Shown here: positions 48,601-58,474 of the stretch, in pieces
Layout of the letters: each line of letters starts with the position of its first letter
Numbering within the stretch: the first letter of the stretch is position 1
Source: Streptomyces sp. ISL-10
Lineage (GTDB): Bacteria; Actinomycetota; Actinomycetes; Streptomycetales; Streptomycetaceae
Assembly: GCF_018614575.1 (NCBI RefSeq)
Contig: NZ_JAGGOJ010000003.1
Location: 124,001 to 188,000, forward strand
Length of the DNA: 64,000 nucleotides
Reading direction: 5' to 3'
Program-made: the position numbers and the translations under genes
Notes under the pieces: model-generated
Seen by the model: the letters and a program-made list of their open reading frames with translations, nothing else
Database searches by the model: none
What the model was told of the DNA's origin: nothing

Positions 48601-50517
48601 GTGGCTCTGCTTTCCCGTATCAAGGGACCGCGCGACCTGGACCGGCTCGGCCCGGAGCAGCTGGAGCAGCTGGCGGCAGAGATCCGGACCTTCCTGGTGG
48701 ACGCGGTCTCCAAGACCGGCGGCCACCTCGGTCCCAACCTGGGCGTCGTCGAGCTCACCATCGCGCTCCACCGGGTTTTTGACTCCCCGAAGGACAAGGT
48801 CCTCTGGGACACCGGTCACCAGAGCTATGTGCACAAGTTGCTGACCGGCCGCCAGGATTTCTCGAAGCTGAAGATGAAGGGCGGCCTTTCCGGCTACCCC
48901 TCGCAGGCCGAGTCCGAGCACGACGTCATCGAGAACTCCCACGCCTCCACCGTCCTCGGCTGGGCGGACGGCCTCGCCAAGGCGAACGAGGTGCTGGGGA
49001 GGGACGACCATGTCGTCGCCGTCATCGGCGACGGAGCGCTCACCGGCGGCATGGCCTGGGAGGCGCTCAACAACATCGCCGCGGCCAAGGACCGCCCGCT
49101 CGTCATCGTCGTCAACGACAACGAGCGCTCCTACGCCCCCACGATCGGCGGACTCGCCAACCACCTGGCCACCCTGCGCACCACCGACGGCTACGAACGC
49201 TTCCTCGCCCGCGGCAAGGACATCCTGGAGCGCACCCCGGTCGTCGGGAAGCCGCTCTACGAAACCCTGCACGGCGCCAAGAAGGGCCTCAAGGACTTCA
49301 TCGCCCCCCAGGGCATGTTCGAGGACCTCGGCCTGAAGTACGTCGGCCCCATCGACGGCCACGACATCGAAGCCCTGGAGTCCGCCCTCGCCCGCGCCAA
49401 GCGCTTCGGCGGGCCCGTCATCGTGCACTGCCTCACCGAGAAGGGCCGCGGCTACCAGCCCGCCCTGGCGGACGAGGCGGACCGCTTCCACGCCGTCGGC
49501 AAGATCCACCCCGACACCGGTCTGCCCATCTCCAGCTCGGGCCTCGACTGGACCTCCGTCTTCGGTGAGGAGATGGTCAAGCTCGGCAAGGAGCGCGAGG
49601 ACATCGTCGCCATCACGGCGGCGATGCTGCAGCCCGTCGGCCTCGACAGGTTCGCCAAGGCCTTCCCCGACCGCGTCTACGACGTCGGCATCGCCGAGCA
49701 GCACGGCGCGGTGTCCGCGGCGGGCCTCGCCACCGGCGGTCTGCACCCCGTCTTCGCCGTCTACGCCACCTTCCTCAACCGCGCTTTCGACCAGGTCCTC
49801 ATGGACGTCGCCCTGCACAGGTGCGGCGTGACCTTCGTGCTCGACCGGGCCGGCGTCACCGGCACCGACGGCGCCTCGCACAACGGCATGTGGGACATGT
49901 CGATTCTTCAGGTCGTCCCGGGCCTGCGGATCGCCGCCCCGCGCGACGCCGACCAGGTCCGCGCCCAGCTGCGCGAGGCCGTCGAGGTCGACGACGCGCC
50001 GACCGTGGTCCGTTTCTCCAAGGGCGCCGTCGGCCCGGCGGTGCAGGCCGTCGGCACCGCGGGCGGCATGGACGTCCTGCGGTACGCCGACAGCGCCCGG
50101 CCGGACGTGCTGCTCGTCTCCGTCGGCGCGCTGGCCCCGATGTGCCTGGAGATCGCCGACCTGCTCGACGCCCAGGGCATTTCCACCACGGTCGTCGACC
50201 CGCGGTGGGTCAAGCCCGTCGACGAGGCGCTGGCCCCGCTCGCCGAGCGGCACCGGGTCGTGGTCACCGTCGAGGACAACAGCCGCGTCGGCGGCGTCGG
50301 TTCCGCCGTCTCCCAGGCCCTGCGCGACGCCGGCGTGGACGTGCCGCTGCGTGACTTCGGCATTCCGCCGCGCTTCCTGGACCACGCCTCCCGCAAGGAG
50401 GTCCTCGTGGAGATCGGGCTGACCGCGCCCGACATCGCCCGTCAGGTCACCGGCCTCGTCTCCAGGCTGGACGGCCGCATCGTCGACAGCGAGGCGGTCG
50501 AGCCCGCCCGCGACTGA
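48601..50517 (+). CDS. dxs: 1-deoxy-D-xylulose-5-phosphate synthase
   Basis: 638 residues. The GTG has GGAGG 5 nt upstream; in-frame codons before it overlap the xylH terminator region. It condenses pyruvate and glyceraldehyde-3-phosphate in the first step of the MEP isoprenoid pathway. The thiamine-diphosphate motif is [16 protein letters not shown], and the central transketolase domain has [18 protein letters not shown]. Full length for the family. It is separated from xylFGH by a terminator and has a possible -10 (TAGACT at 48540). Streptomyces often carry two dxs genes; this is the one next to the carbon-regulation block. Confidence 0.95.
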   Translation: MALLSRIKGPRDLDRLGPEQLEQLAAEIRTFLVDAVSKTGGHLGPNLGVVELTIALHRVFDSPKDKVLWDTGHQSYVHKLLTGRQDFSKLKMKGGLSGYPSQAESEHDVIENSHASTVLGWADGLAKANEVLGRDDHVVAVIGDGALTGGMAWEALNNIAAAKDRPLVIVVNDNERSYAPTIGGLANHLATLRTTDGYERFLARGKDILERTPVVGKPLYETLHGAKKGLKDFIAPQGMFEDLGLKYVGPIDGHDIEALESALARAKRFGGPVIVHCLTEKGRGYQPALADEADRFHAVGKIHPDTGLPISSSGLDWTSVFGEEMVKLGKEREDIVAITAAMLQPVGLDRFAKAFPDRVYDVGIAEQHGAVSAAGLATGGLHPVFAVYATFLNRAFDQVLMDVALHRCGVTFVLDRAGVTGTDGASHNGMWDMSILQVVPGLRIAAPRDADQVRAQLREAVEVDDAPTVVRFSKGAVGPAVQAVGTAGGMDVLRYADSARPDVLLVSVGALAPMCLEIADLLDAQGISTTVVDPRWVKPVDEALAPLAERHRVVVTVEDNSRVGGVGSAVSQALRDAGVDVPLRDFGIPPRFLDHASRKEVLVEIGLTAPDIARQVTGLVSRLDGRIVDSEAVEPARD

Positions 50518-50652
50518 CGCGCGGTCGCACGCCCCCCGCGACTGACGCACTCCACGCGCGCGGTCGGCACTCCCCGGCGACTGACGCGCCGCCACGCACC
50601 CGGCCGGTGTGTGGACACATCGGACCGTTCGTGTGCAGAAGCTGCTGACCAT

Positions 50653-50692
50653 GGGCCGGAAGGTCACCCTGTAAGGGTGGTCCCTCCGGCCC
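50653..50692 (+). terminator. Terminator of dxs
   Basis: GGGCCGGA ... TCCGGCCC with an inner CACCCT/AGGGTG pair forms a long stem about 135 bp past the dxs stop and before the permease gene. Confidence 0.65.
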
Positions 50693-50778
50693 ATTCGGTT
50701 CAACGGCACCGTTGCGGCTCTCCGTCGACCACCCACTGTCCCGATCATGGCGGAGACGACAAGCGTGGAGGTGCAGCG

Positions 50779-52293
50779 GTGAGCACAGAGACAGACCCCG
50801 CGGGCAGTAACAGGGGCGTCTTCCGTACCAAGACGGTCGAGCAGTCGATCCGGGACACGGAGGAGCCGGAGCACGCACTCAAGAAGTCCCTCTCCGCCCT
50901 GGACCTCACGGTCTTCGGCGTGGGTGTCATCATCGGCACCGGCATCTTCGTGCTCACGGGCAAGGTCGCGAAGGAGACGGCGGGCCCGGCGACAGCGCTG
51001 GGCTTCGTCGCTGCGGGCATCGTCTGCGCACTGGCGGCCCTCTGTTACGCCGAGTTCGCCTCCACCGTCCCGGTGGCCGGCTCGGCGTACACCTTCTCGT
51101 ACGCCTCCCTCGGCGAGCTGCCCGCGTGGGTCATCGGCTGGGACCTGGTGCTGGAGTTCGCCCTCGGCACCGCCGTCGTCGCGGTCGGCTGGTCGGGCTA
51201 TGTCCGCTCGCTGATGGACAACGTGGACTGGCATCTGCCCGCCGCGCTGCAGGGGCCCGATGTGCCGGGCGGCAGCTTCGACCTCCTGGCTTTCCTGCTG
51301 ATCCTCGTGCTGACCGCGATTCTCGTCGTGGGTATGAAGCTGTCCGCCCGGATCACCGCGATCGTCGTGGCCATCAAGGTCACCGTCGTTCTCATCGTCA
51401 TCTTCGCGGGCCTGTTCTTCGTCAAGGCCGACAATTACTCGCCGTTCATCCCCGATGCGCAGGGCCAGATCGAAGGGTCCGGCTGGGACGCGCCGCTGGT
51501 GCAGCTCCTGTTCGGCTACGAGCCCACCAACTTCGGCGTCATGGGCATCTTCACGGCCGCCTCCATCGTCTTCTTCGCCTTCATCGGCTTCGACGTGGTG
51601 GCCACCGCCGCCGAGGAGACCAAGCTCCCGCAGCGCGACATGCCCCGAGGCATCCTCGGCTCACTGTTCATCTGCACCGTGCTCTACGTCGCCGTTTCGC
51701 TCGTGGTCACCGGTATGCAGCATTACAGCGAACTGTCGGTCAGCGCCCCGCTCGCCGACGCCTTCAAGTCCGTCGGGCATCCGTTCTACGGCGGTGTCAT
51801 CAGCTTCGGCGCGGCCGTCGGCCTGACCACCGTGTGCATGATCCTGCTGCTCGGTCAGACCCGGGTCTTCTTCGCCATGAGCCGCGACGGGCTGCTGCCC
51901 CGGTTCTTCTCCGTGACCCACCCGCGCTTTCGCACCCCGTACCGGCCGACGATCCTGCTGGGCGTGCTCATCGCCGTCATCGCCGGCTTCACCAGCATCA
52001 ACGAGCTGGCCACGCTGGTGAACATCGGCACGCTCTTCGCCTTCGTCGTCGTCGCGCTCGGCGTCATCATCCTGCGCCGCACCCGGCCGGACCTGCCGCG
52101 CTCCTTCCGCACCCCGTGGGTCCCTGTCGTCCCGATCCTCTCCGTGGCCGCCTCGGTCTGGCTGATGCTCAACCTGCCGGCCGAGACGTGGTTCCGCTTC
52201 GCGGTCTGGATGGCGTTCGGCTTTGTCGTGTACGCCCTGTACGGGCGCAGGAACAGCCGCCTCGGACGCGTCGGCAAGGACGCCGTCTACTAG
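50779..52293 (+). CDS. Cationic amino-acid transporter (APC superfamily)
   Basis: 504 residues. The GTG has GGAGG 8 nt upstream. About 12 membrane helices, with the unwound-helix motif [16 protein letters not shown] in TM1 and [20 protein letters not shown] after TM6, place it in the CAT family of APC transporters. The probable function is uptake or exchange of cationic or branched amino acids. A single-gene unit. Confidence 0.88.
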   Translation: MSTETDPAGSNRGVFRTKTVEQSIRDTEEPEHALKKSLSALDLTVFGVGVIIGTGIFVLTGKVAKETAGPATALGFVAAGIVCALAALCYAEFASTVPVAGSAYTFSYASLGELPAWVIGWDLVLEFALGTAVVAVGWSGYVRSLMDNVDWHLPAALQGPDVPGGSFDLLAFLLILVLTAILVVGMKLSARITAIVVAIKVTVVLIVIFAGLFFVKADNYSPFIPDAQGQIEGSGWDAPLVQLLFGYEPTNFGVMGIFTAASIVFFAFIGFDVVATAAEETKLPQRDMPRGILGSLFICTVLYVAVSLVVTGMQHYSELSVSAPLADAFKSVGHPFYGGVISFGAAVGLTTVCMILLLGQTRVFFAMSRDGLLPRFFSVTHPRFRTPYRPTILLGVLIAVIAGFTSINELATLVNIGTLFAFVVVALGVIILRRTRPDLPRSFRTPWVPVVPILSVAASVWLMLNLPAETWFRFAVWMAFGFVVYALYGRRNSRLGRVGKDAVY

Positions 52294-52336
52294 GGTTCTT
52301 CATGCCGATCAGGCCGGATCAGTGCGTGGTGGGGCC

Positions 52337-52611
52337 CACCTCAAGGGGTTCAACACCACTGACGCGGCCTTGGCGTTCCGCCTTCTCACCGCCGAGTCGG
52401 CGAAGCCCTCACCGGCTGGCGCAAGGGGCTGCCCGACCTCGGGGAGGAGCCGGCGGACGTCTTCCTCCCCCTGACGGTCCTGGCGGAGATGAACGGCGTG
52501 GACCTCGGCCCCGAGGTGGCTCGGAACCGAGAAGGGCACGCGACGTACGTACGCGCGGAACGAGCACGGGCCCGCCGATCCGGACGGGCGACGCGTCAGT
52601 CCTCCCGCTGA
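52337..52611 (+). pseudogene. MazG-like pyrophosphohydrolase, frameshifted remnant
   Basis: One frame reads HLKGFNTTDAALAFRLLTAE and the next continues GEALTGWRKGLPDLGEEPAD and VDLGPEVARNREGHA to a stop at 52611. The order matches MazG-like nucleotide hydrolases. The metal-binding E-rich helix is destroyed at the junction (about 52395) and the N-terminus is missing. Confidence 0.65.
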
Positions 52612-52632
52612 TCGGCGGCTCCGGTAGGAGCG

Positions 52633-52678
52633 CCGACAACGACGGGCCCCGGCACCTTCCGGGGCCCGTCGTTGTCGG
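52633..52678 (-). terminator. Terminator of the symporter-phosphatase gene
   Basis: Perfect 20-bp arms (52633-52652 and 52659-52678, CCGACAACGACGGGCCCCGG) with a 6-nt loop, about 110 bp past the stop codon on the minus strand. Confidence 0.8.
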
Positions 52679-52785
52679 TCTCAAGTTCCGCGCACTGCCA
52701 GGTGGTCGCCCCTGGCGTCCTGCGCACGCGCTTTGCCGGCGGAATCGGGAGAGGAGGCGCAAGTACGGCGCCACATGACGCAGGA

Positions 52786-55700
52786 TCAGCTCGTCGGTTC
52801 GTCAGGAATGGCCTCTTCCGCCCAGATGATCTTGCCGGTCTTCGTGTAGCGGGTGCCCCATCGCCGGGCGAGCTGCGCGACGATCAGCAGGCCCCGGCCT
52901 CCCTCGTCCGTGGTCCGGGCGTGGCGCAGGCGCGGTGAGGTGCTGCTGGCGTCGGAGACCTCGCAGATCAGGGCGCGGTCCCGGATCAGGCGCAGAGAGA
53001 TCGGTCCGGTCGCATGGCGGATGGCGTTGGTGACCAGTTCGCTGACGATCAGTTCCGTGGTGAACAGCAGATCGTCCAGGCCCCACTCCGACAGCGTCCG
53101 ACCGGCGAGGCTGCGGGCATTCGCCACGCCGGCGGGGTCGGAGGGCAGGTCCCAGGAGGCGACCCGGTCCGAGCCCAGGAGGTGCGTCCGGGCGAGGAGC
53201 AGGGCGACGTCGTCGGACGGCGGACCGGTCAGCAGAGCGTTGACCGCGTTGTCTCCGATCTCCTCCAGCGTCGGCCGCGTCACCGCGAGGGCGTTGCTGA
53301 GCCGGGAGAGCCCGACGTCGATGTCGCGATCGCAGGTCTCGATGAGGCCGTCGGTGAAGAGCCCGATGAGGCTGCCTTCGGCCAGCTCCAGTGTGACGGA
53401 TTCGAAGGGCAGGGAGCCGAGACCGAGCGGCGGTCCGGCGGGCAGGTCCAAGAAGTCGACGGCGCCCTCGGGGCCGACGATCACGGGCGGGAGGTGACCG
53501 GCCCGGGCCAGCGTGCACTGTCTGCTGACCGGGTCGTACACGGCGTACAGGCAGGTGGCGCCCATCATCGCGGCGCCCACTCCCTCGTTCTCGGCCGCCG
53601 CCGACCCATCGCTGCCGTGTGCCTCCATGAGGCCGATGACCAGGTCGTCCAGGTGGGCCAGCAATTCGTCGGGGGGCAGGTCCAGGTTGGCGAGGGTGCG
53701 TACCGCCGTGCGGAGCCGCCCCATGGTCGCCGCGGAATTGATTCCATGTCCGACCACGTCCCCGACGACCAAGGCGACCCGGGTCCCGGAGAGGGGAATC
53801 ACGTCGAACCAGTCACCCCCCACACCGCTTGGCGCATCCGCCGGGTAGTACCACGACGCCACCTCCAGAGCGGATCCTCCTGTCAGCTCCTGCGGCAGCA
53901 GGTAGCGCTGCATCGAACGGGCCGCGGTGCGCTCCCGGGTGAAACGGCGTGCGTTGTCGACACACAGAGCCGCACGGGAGACGAGCTCCTCGGCGAGACG
54001 TACGTCGTCCTCCTCGAAGGGGCCCAGACGCCCGGACCGGACAAACGTCGCCACGCCCAAGGTGACGCCGCGAGCCCGCAGCGGCACCACCATCACCGAG
54101 CGGAACTTGAACTCGCGGATGACGGCGCCCAGCGACGGGTCCATGGCCACCCACGAGCCGGTGGAGGAATCCAGGTCCTCCACCAAGGTCCTGCTCTCCA
54201 GCAGGCAGCGGGCGACGGGCGAGGACGGGTCGCGCTGGACCGCTTGCCCCACGGCCAGTCTCGCCTCCGGGCTGCCCTTGCGCACCGACTTCTGCCCCGC
54301 GCGACGAATGACGGGGCCGGTGTCGACCGGCCCGGGGTCCGGTTCCTCGCCTCTGATGACAGAGTCCAGCAGGTCCACGGCGACGAAGTCGGCGACGGAC
54401 GGCACGGCGTTGTCGGCCAGCTCCTGCGCGGTCAGCGGCACATCCAGCGCGCTGCCGATACGGGCACTGGCGTCGTTGAGCAGGGCCAGGCGCTCCTGGG
54501 CCCGCCAGCGCTCGGTGACGCTGATGATCATGTACCAGACACCCACGGTCCGGCCGTGGCGGTCCTTCATCCCGAAGAAGGAGGCCGAGTACGCACGCTC
54601 CCGGTGGGGATCTGCGTACGTGGGGCCGCGAAACTCGTAGTCCATCACCGGAGCCCCGGTCCGAAGCACCGTCTGCATGTTCTTCTCGAACGCCTCCGCC
54701 TCCAGCCTCGGCAGCACCTCCTGCACCTGCCGCCCCAGCCGTTGTTCGAGTGGGATCAGGCGCGACAGGATGTCGTTGACCCAGACGTAGCGCAGATCCG
54801 TGTCCAGGACGGCCACACCGACCGGTGCGTGTGCGAGAAACGGTTCGAGCCTCAGCTGGCTGACCCCGCCTCCTGGCATCCGCCAGAAGGCACGTTCCGG
54901 TGGCCGGCCGACGAACCTGCCGAAGGCCAGCGCGGCGGCCGTGGCGACCAGCACGCCCGGAACCATCTCGTAGATCCCCGACTCGAACGGCCCGAGCAGC
55001 GGATTGATCTTCTTCCACAGAAGCACCGTGGCCGCGCCCGACACGATTCCGGCCATGGCCCCAGCCCAGGTCATACGCGGCCAGTAGAGCGACAGGAGGA
55101 CGACCGGCCCGAAGGCCGCTCCGAAGCCGGCCCAGGCATAGGCGACGATGTTCAGCACTCCGCCACCGTTGAGCGCGATCAGGCAGGCGACCAGAATCAC
55201 CACCACCACGGTGCCGCGACCGACCCACACCAGCGACCTGTCCGAGGCCCGGCGACGGAGGAACGCCCGGTAGAAGTCCTCGGTGAGCGCGACGGACGAC
55301 ACGAGAAGCTGGCTGTCGGCGGTCGACATGATCGCGGCCAGTACGGCGACCAGCATCGCCCCGGCGACCCAGGGGTTGAGCAGGGCCTGGCTCAAGGCGA
55401 TGTAAACGGTCTCCGGGTTCTCCAGCGGTGCGCCGAGCTGCCCGGCTCCCACGAGGCCGACGAGGATGGCGCCGGCGAGCACGACGAGCACCCAGCCCGT
55501 TCCGATACGCCGGGCCGCCGGGACGGCATGGGTGCTGCGGATGCCCATGAAGCGGGCCAGGATGTGCGGCTGACCGAAGTAGCCGAGGCCCCAGGCGAGC
55601 AGCGAAACGATGGCCACAGCGCCGAGGGAGCCGCCGGCCGTCCACTGACCATCGGCGAAGCGTGCCTCGGCCCCCACGTCCAGCAGGGCCGGCGTCTTGC

Positions 55701-56364
55701 TGTCCAGGGCGTCCTTCAGCGCCCCGAAGCCACCGAGCGCCCCGATACTGATCGCCGGGAGCACGATGAGGGCGAGGAACATCAGAATGCCCTGCATCAC
55801 GTGCGTCAGGCTCACCGCGAGGAAGCCGCCGAGGCACGAATAGACCACGATCACCAGGGCGGTCAGGGACACCGCGAGCGCGAAGTCGACGTCGAAGACC
55901 TGCTCGAACAGCAACCCCCCGGCCACCAGACCACTGGCGACGTAGACGGTGAAGAACACGACAGTGACCGCCGCCGAGACCAGCCGGAGCATCCGGGTAC
56001 GGTCTTCGAATCGCTCCTCCAGGTAGGCCGACAGGCTTACGGCGTTACCGGCGCGCTCGGTGTAGGTGCGCAGTCTCGGCGCGACGAACAGCCAGTTGAG
56101 GTAGGTGCCCATCGCCAGGCCGACGGCGATCCAGCCGGCGCCGATGCCCGCCGCGTACACGGCTCCGGGGAGCGCCAGGAAGAGCCACCCGGACATGTCG
56201 CTGGCGCCTGCGGACAGGGCGGCGGCCAGCGGGCTGAGTCTGCGGCCGCCGAGGGCGAAGTCGGCGAAGGTGCGCGTGCGGGGGTACGCCCAGACACCCA
56301 CTGCGATCATGACCAGCACATAGACGACAAACGTGGCCAGGATCGGCGCGCTCAGGTCGGACAT
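52786..56364 (-). CDS. Sodium/solute symporter fused to PAS-GAF-SpoIIE phosphatase-HATPase
   Basis: 1192 residues from the ATG at 56364 (GAGGA 4 nt upstream). Residues 1-490 are a full SLC5/PutP-type symporter with about 13 helices (FALGGRRLSPLAAALSAGAS, SDMSGWLFLALPGAVYA, STADSQLLVSSVALTEDFYR). A PAS domain lies at 500-620, GAF at 645-806, PP2C/SpoIIE at 820-1058 (GVGGDWFDV, GDVVGHG, PSDDVALL) and an RsbW-like HATPase at 1070-1192 (ELIVSELVTNAIRHA, EGGRGLLIV). Transport or solute binding is thus linked in one chain to a serine phosphatase and an anti-sigma-type kinase. The architecture recalls CbrA, in which an SLC5 domain controls a histidine kinase. No partner gene is adjacent. Confidence 0.92.
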   Translation of the reverse strand: MSDLSAPILATFVVYVLVMIAVGVWAYPRTRTFADFALGGRRLSPLAAALSAGASDMSGWLFLALPGAVYAAGIGAGWIAVGLAMGTYLNWLFVAPRLRTYTERAGNAVSLSAYLEERFEDRTRMLRLVSAAVTVVFFTVYVASGLVAGGLLFEQVFDVDFALAVSLTALVIVVYSCLGGFLAVSLTHVMQGILMFLALIVLPAISIGALGGFGALKDALDSKTPALLDVGAEARFADGQWTAGGSLGAVAIVSLLAWGLGYFGQPHILARFMGIRSTHAVPAARRIGTGWVLVVLAGAILVGLVGAGQLGAPLENPETVYIALSQALLNPWVAGAMLVAVLAAIMSTADSQLLVSSVALTEDFYRAFLRRRASDRSLVWVGRGTVVVVILVACLIALNGGGVLNIVAYAWAGFGAAFGPVVLLSLYWPRMTWAGAMAGIVSGAATVLLWKKINPLLGPFESGIYEMVPGVLVATAAALAFGRFVGRPPERAFWRMPGGGVSQLRLEPFLAHAPVGVAVLDTDLRYVWVNDILSRLIPLEQRLGRQVQEVLPRLEAEAFEKNMQTVLRTGAPVMDYEFRGPTYADPHRERAYSASFFGMKDRHGRTVGVWYMIISVTERWRAQERLALLNDASARIGSALDVPLTAQELADNAVPSVADFVAVDLLDSVIRGEEPDPGPVDTGPVIRRAGQKSVRKGSPEARLAVGQAVQRDPSSPVARCLLESRTLVEDLDSSTGSWVAMDPSLGAVIREFKFRSVMVVPLRARGVTLGVATFVRSGRLGPFEEDDVRLAEELVSRAALCVDNARRFTRERTAARSMQRYLLPQELTGGSALEVASWYYPADAPSGVGGDWFDVIPLSGTRVALVVGDVVGHGINSAATMGRLRTAVRTLANLDLPPDELLAHLDDLVIGLMEAHGSDGSAAAENEGVGAAMMGATCLYAVYDPVSRQCTLARAGHLPPVIVGPEGAVDFLDLPAGPPLGLGSLPFESVTLELAEGSLIGLFTDGLIETCDRDIDVGLSRLSNALAVTRPTLEEIGDNAVNALLTGPPSDDVALLLARTHLLGSDRVASWDLPSDPAGVANARSLAGRTLSEWGLDDLLFTTELIVSELVTNAIRHATGPISLRLIRDRALICEVSDASSTSPRLRHARTTDEGGRGLLIVAQLARRWGTRYTKTGKIIWAEEAIPDEPTS

Positions 56365-56840
56365 GTCTTCCTCGCCTGCGAGGCTGATGAGCACAAGCAC
56401 GGCCAGTGGCAGGTCTGCACCTTGCCCTGTCATACAAATCTACAGATTCAGCGCCGGCAGGGACGGCCGACATCCTCCTCACGGGTGCCGTGATCACAGC
56501 TCCGGTCGGCCTCGAAGTGCGGCCGGCCGGGGAGAACCCGCGCCGGGCCGGAGGGTGAGACCTGGGTGAGCTCGCCCTACCAGGCCGCCCGGAGCCGGTC
56601 GGCACGTCGAGTTCGTACTCGGCGCCGGTTCTGAGCGTCCCCGGGGTCAGGGGCGGGATGCATCCCTCCGCATGGCCACGCTCTGGGCGCCCGGGCCACC
56701 CCCACCGGGCCCGGCGTCCGCACGTGCTCACAGACACCACCAGGTCAGCGCACCCCCCACGGTTCCAGAGCCACCGGCGGCAATCCGGCAGCGGGCTTCC
56801 AGCCCCGTAGCGGTGTGCACGGGGCCGGAGCGTGTCCGTG
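56365..56840. other. Gene-free stretch upstream of the symporter-phosphatase
   Basis: No convincing gene. A minus frame contains GTLRTGAEYELDVPTGSGR, which is protein-like but without start or family. Promoter boxes were not obvious. Confidence 0.45.
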
Positions 56841-57224
56841 TCAGGCGGTGTCCATGCGCCGGCGTACCGAGCGTGGACCGGCGCACTGCGCTCCGTAGCG
56901 CGTCACCCGCTCTCGCAACTCCCGGTCGGCGGTGACCACGACACAGGGCCGCCCGGCACCCCTTGCCGACGCGGCCAGCTCTGTGATCAGGTCGTCGCCG
57001 CTGCCGGACGCCGCCTCCACCCGCACACCGGGCACCGACGCGACGCCCCGCGCGGCCCCTTCGACGACCAGAACGATCTCCACGGGACCCGTCGCCGCCG
57101 ACTGCCCGCCGGGAGCCGCCAGCGAGTCCCGCAGCCGTGCGGCGGCGCCGTGGCGGTCCCGCCACCACCGGTCCGGCACCGAGCCGACCACATTGGCGCC
57201 GTCCACGATCACGACTGTGTCCAT
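56841..57224 (-). CDS. NYN/PIN-like domain protein
   Basis: 127 residues from the ATG at 57224, the first residue of the conserved core. VVIVDGANVVGSVPDRWW carries the acidic Asp-Gly-Ala-Asn motif of NYN domains; the second acidic site is SGSGDDLITELAA and the third VVVTADRELRERV. These are the metal-binding Asp residues of PIN-like RNases. It probably cleaves or processes RNA. Divergent from the 57287 gene with 62 bp between them. Confidence 0.8.
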   Translation of the reverse strand: MDTVVIVDGANVVGSVPDRWWRDRHGAAARLRDSLAAPGGQSAATGPVEIVLVVEGAARGVASVPGVRVEAASGSGDDLITELAASARGAGRPCVVVTADRELRERVTRYGAQCAGPRSVRRRMDTA

Positions 57225-57286
57225 GGGGCCAGCATCCCAGGGCCGCGGCGCAGCGTCCGGAGCCGGGCTGAGACAATGAACGCGGT

Positions 57287-58423
57287 ATGAACGACCCCGT
57301 ACCCGATCTGTTTGGACGCACTGGACCTGCCATGACTGCTGTGCGTGCGACGACACTCCGAGAGCCGGAGTGGACCGGCTCCGAACGACTCTCGGGCCAC
57401 TGGCTGACCCGGGGCAGGGACGGACTGCTCACCGCCTGCGCGCCCGCGGAAGGCGCGGTACTGCGCTGGACGCAGAAGGGAGCGGGCTGGGTCGGCCCCG
57501 ACCGGCTGCCCGCACCGGGACTGCTGCCCCGGCTCACCGTCGCCCAGGGAGCGGACGGGTACATCCACCTGGTGGGCATGCGTCCGGTCGGCTCCGGAGA
57601 CGGCATCGAGCTGGTGCACGCAGTGCAGTTCCAGACCGGGCGTCCCCTGCTGGGCTGGGATGTGTTCGGGCACCCCAACAAGGTTCCGCGGTGGACGGGC
57701 AACCCGGCGGCCGTCGTCGACGGTGAAGGCCGTCTCTACGTCGCCCTGCGCAACGGCGGTTCCGGCGTCAGCTGCCGGAGCCAGGGGGCTCGCGGTGGCT
57801 GGGGGCGCTGGCAGGACCTCGGCGGCTCCGGAGTCCAGGAGTCGTTGGCCGCGGCCGTCGACGGCGCAGGGCTCGTCGAGATCTTCGTGCCCGACCAGGA
57901 GACGATCGCGCGGTACACGCAGGAGAAGCCGGGCGCCCCCTTCGCCCTGGCGGACCGGTTGGACGTGCATGCCGCGCCGGGCACGCTCTCGGCGCTGGCC
58001 ACAGTGTCCGGCTCTGTCTCTCTGTTCTTCGTCGACGACGACGGAGTCGTCCAGGTCTGGGCCCCGCAGCGGGACCCGCATCCCCGGCCGCTGATGAAGG
58101 CGGCCGGTACCGGTCCGCTCCACCTCGCGCCGGTGATGATCGAGGGCTACCCCTGCACGGTCCTCGCCCAGGAGACGGGCGAGGGGGCCGAGGTCGCGTT
58201 CGCGGCGTACCCCGCGGAGAACGAGGAAGCGGGCGCCTGGTGGACCCCTACCTCCACCGGCGCCGCCACCGGCACGGACGGCCCGATGCCGCTGGCCATG
58301 CGGGAGGACAGCGACGGCGGGCTGATCGCCATGGCCCTCACCGGCGACGGCGTACCGATGGCCACGCGTCAGAAGACGGCGGCCGGCGGATTCGCGCTGG
58401 GCCGCTGGAAGCCGCTGGTGTGA
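57287..58423 (+). CDS. Beta-propeller-like (PLL-type) protein of unknown function
   Basis: 378 residues with no signal peptide or membrane helix. Repeated blade-like segments (WLTRGRDGLLTACAPAEGAV, VAQGADGYIHLVGMRPVGSG, AVVDGEGRLYVALRNGGSGV, AVDGAGLVEIFVPDQETIAR) suggest a five- to seven-bladed propeller similar to fucose-lectin-like PLL folds. It may bind a ligand or protein. A second in-frame ATG follows 15 codons later. Convergent with the next gene, 51 bp apart. Confidence 0.7.
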   Translation: MNDPVPDLFGRTGPAMTAVRATTLREPEWTGSERLSGHWLTRGRDGLLTACAPAEGAVLRWTQKGAGWVGPDRLPAPGLLPRLTVAQGADGYIHLVGMRPVGSGDGIELVHAVQFQTGRPLLGWDVFGHPNKVPRWTGNPAAVVDGEGRLYVALRNGGSGVSCRSQGARGGWGRWQDLGGSGVQESLAAAVDGAGLVEIFVPDQETIARYTQEKPGAPFALADRLDVHAAPGTLSALATVSGSVSLFFVDDDGVVQVWAPQRDPHPRPLMKAAGTGPLHLAPVMIEGYPCTVLAQETGEGAEVAFAAYPAENEEAGAWWTPTSTGAATGTDGPMPLAMREDSDGGLIAMALTGDGVPMATRQKTAAGGFALGRWKPLV

Positions 58424-58474
58424 AGGGGCGGCAGCGACGGGGCGGATGACGCGCGCGCAGTGTGCGGTGCGCCG

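Noticed and set aside
48538..51234. An 898-residue antisense frame across dxs
   Set aside because: Shadow of dxs and of the start of the permease gene. No motif or ribosome binding site supports it.
53014..56493. A 1159-residue plus-strand frame opposite the symporter-phosphatase
   Set aside because: It mirrors the minus-strand gene exactly and contains no domain, only Arg/Gly/His-rich text.
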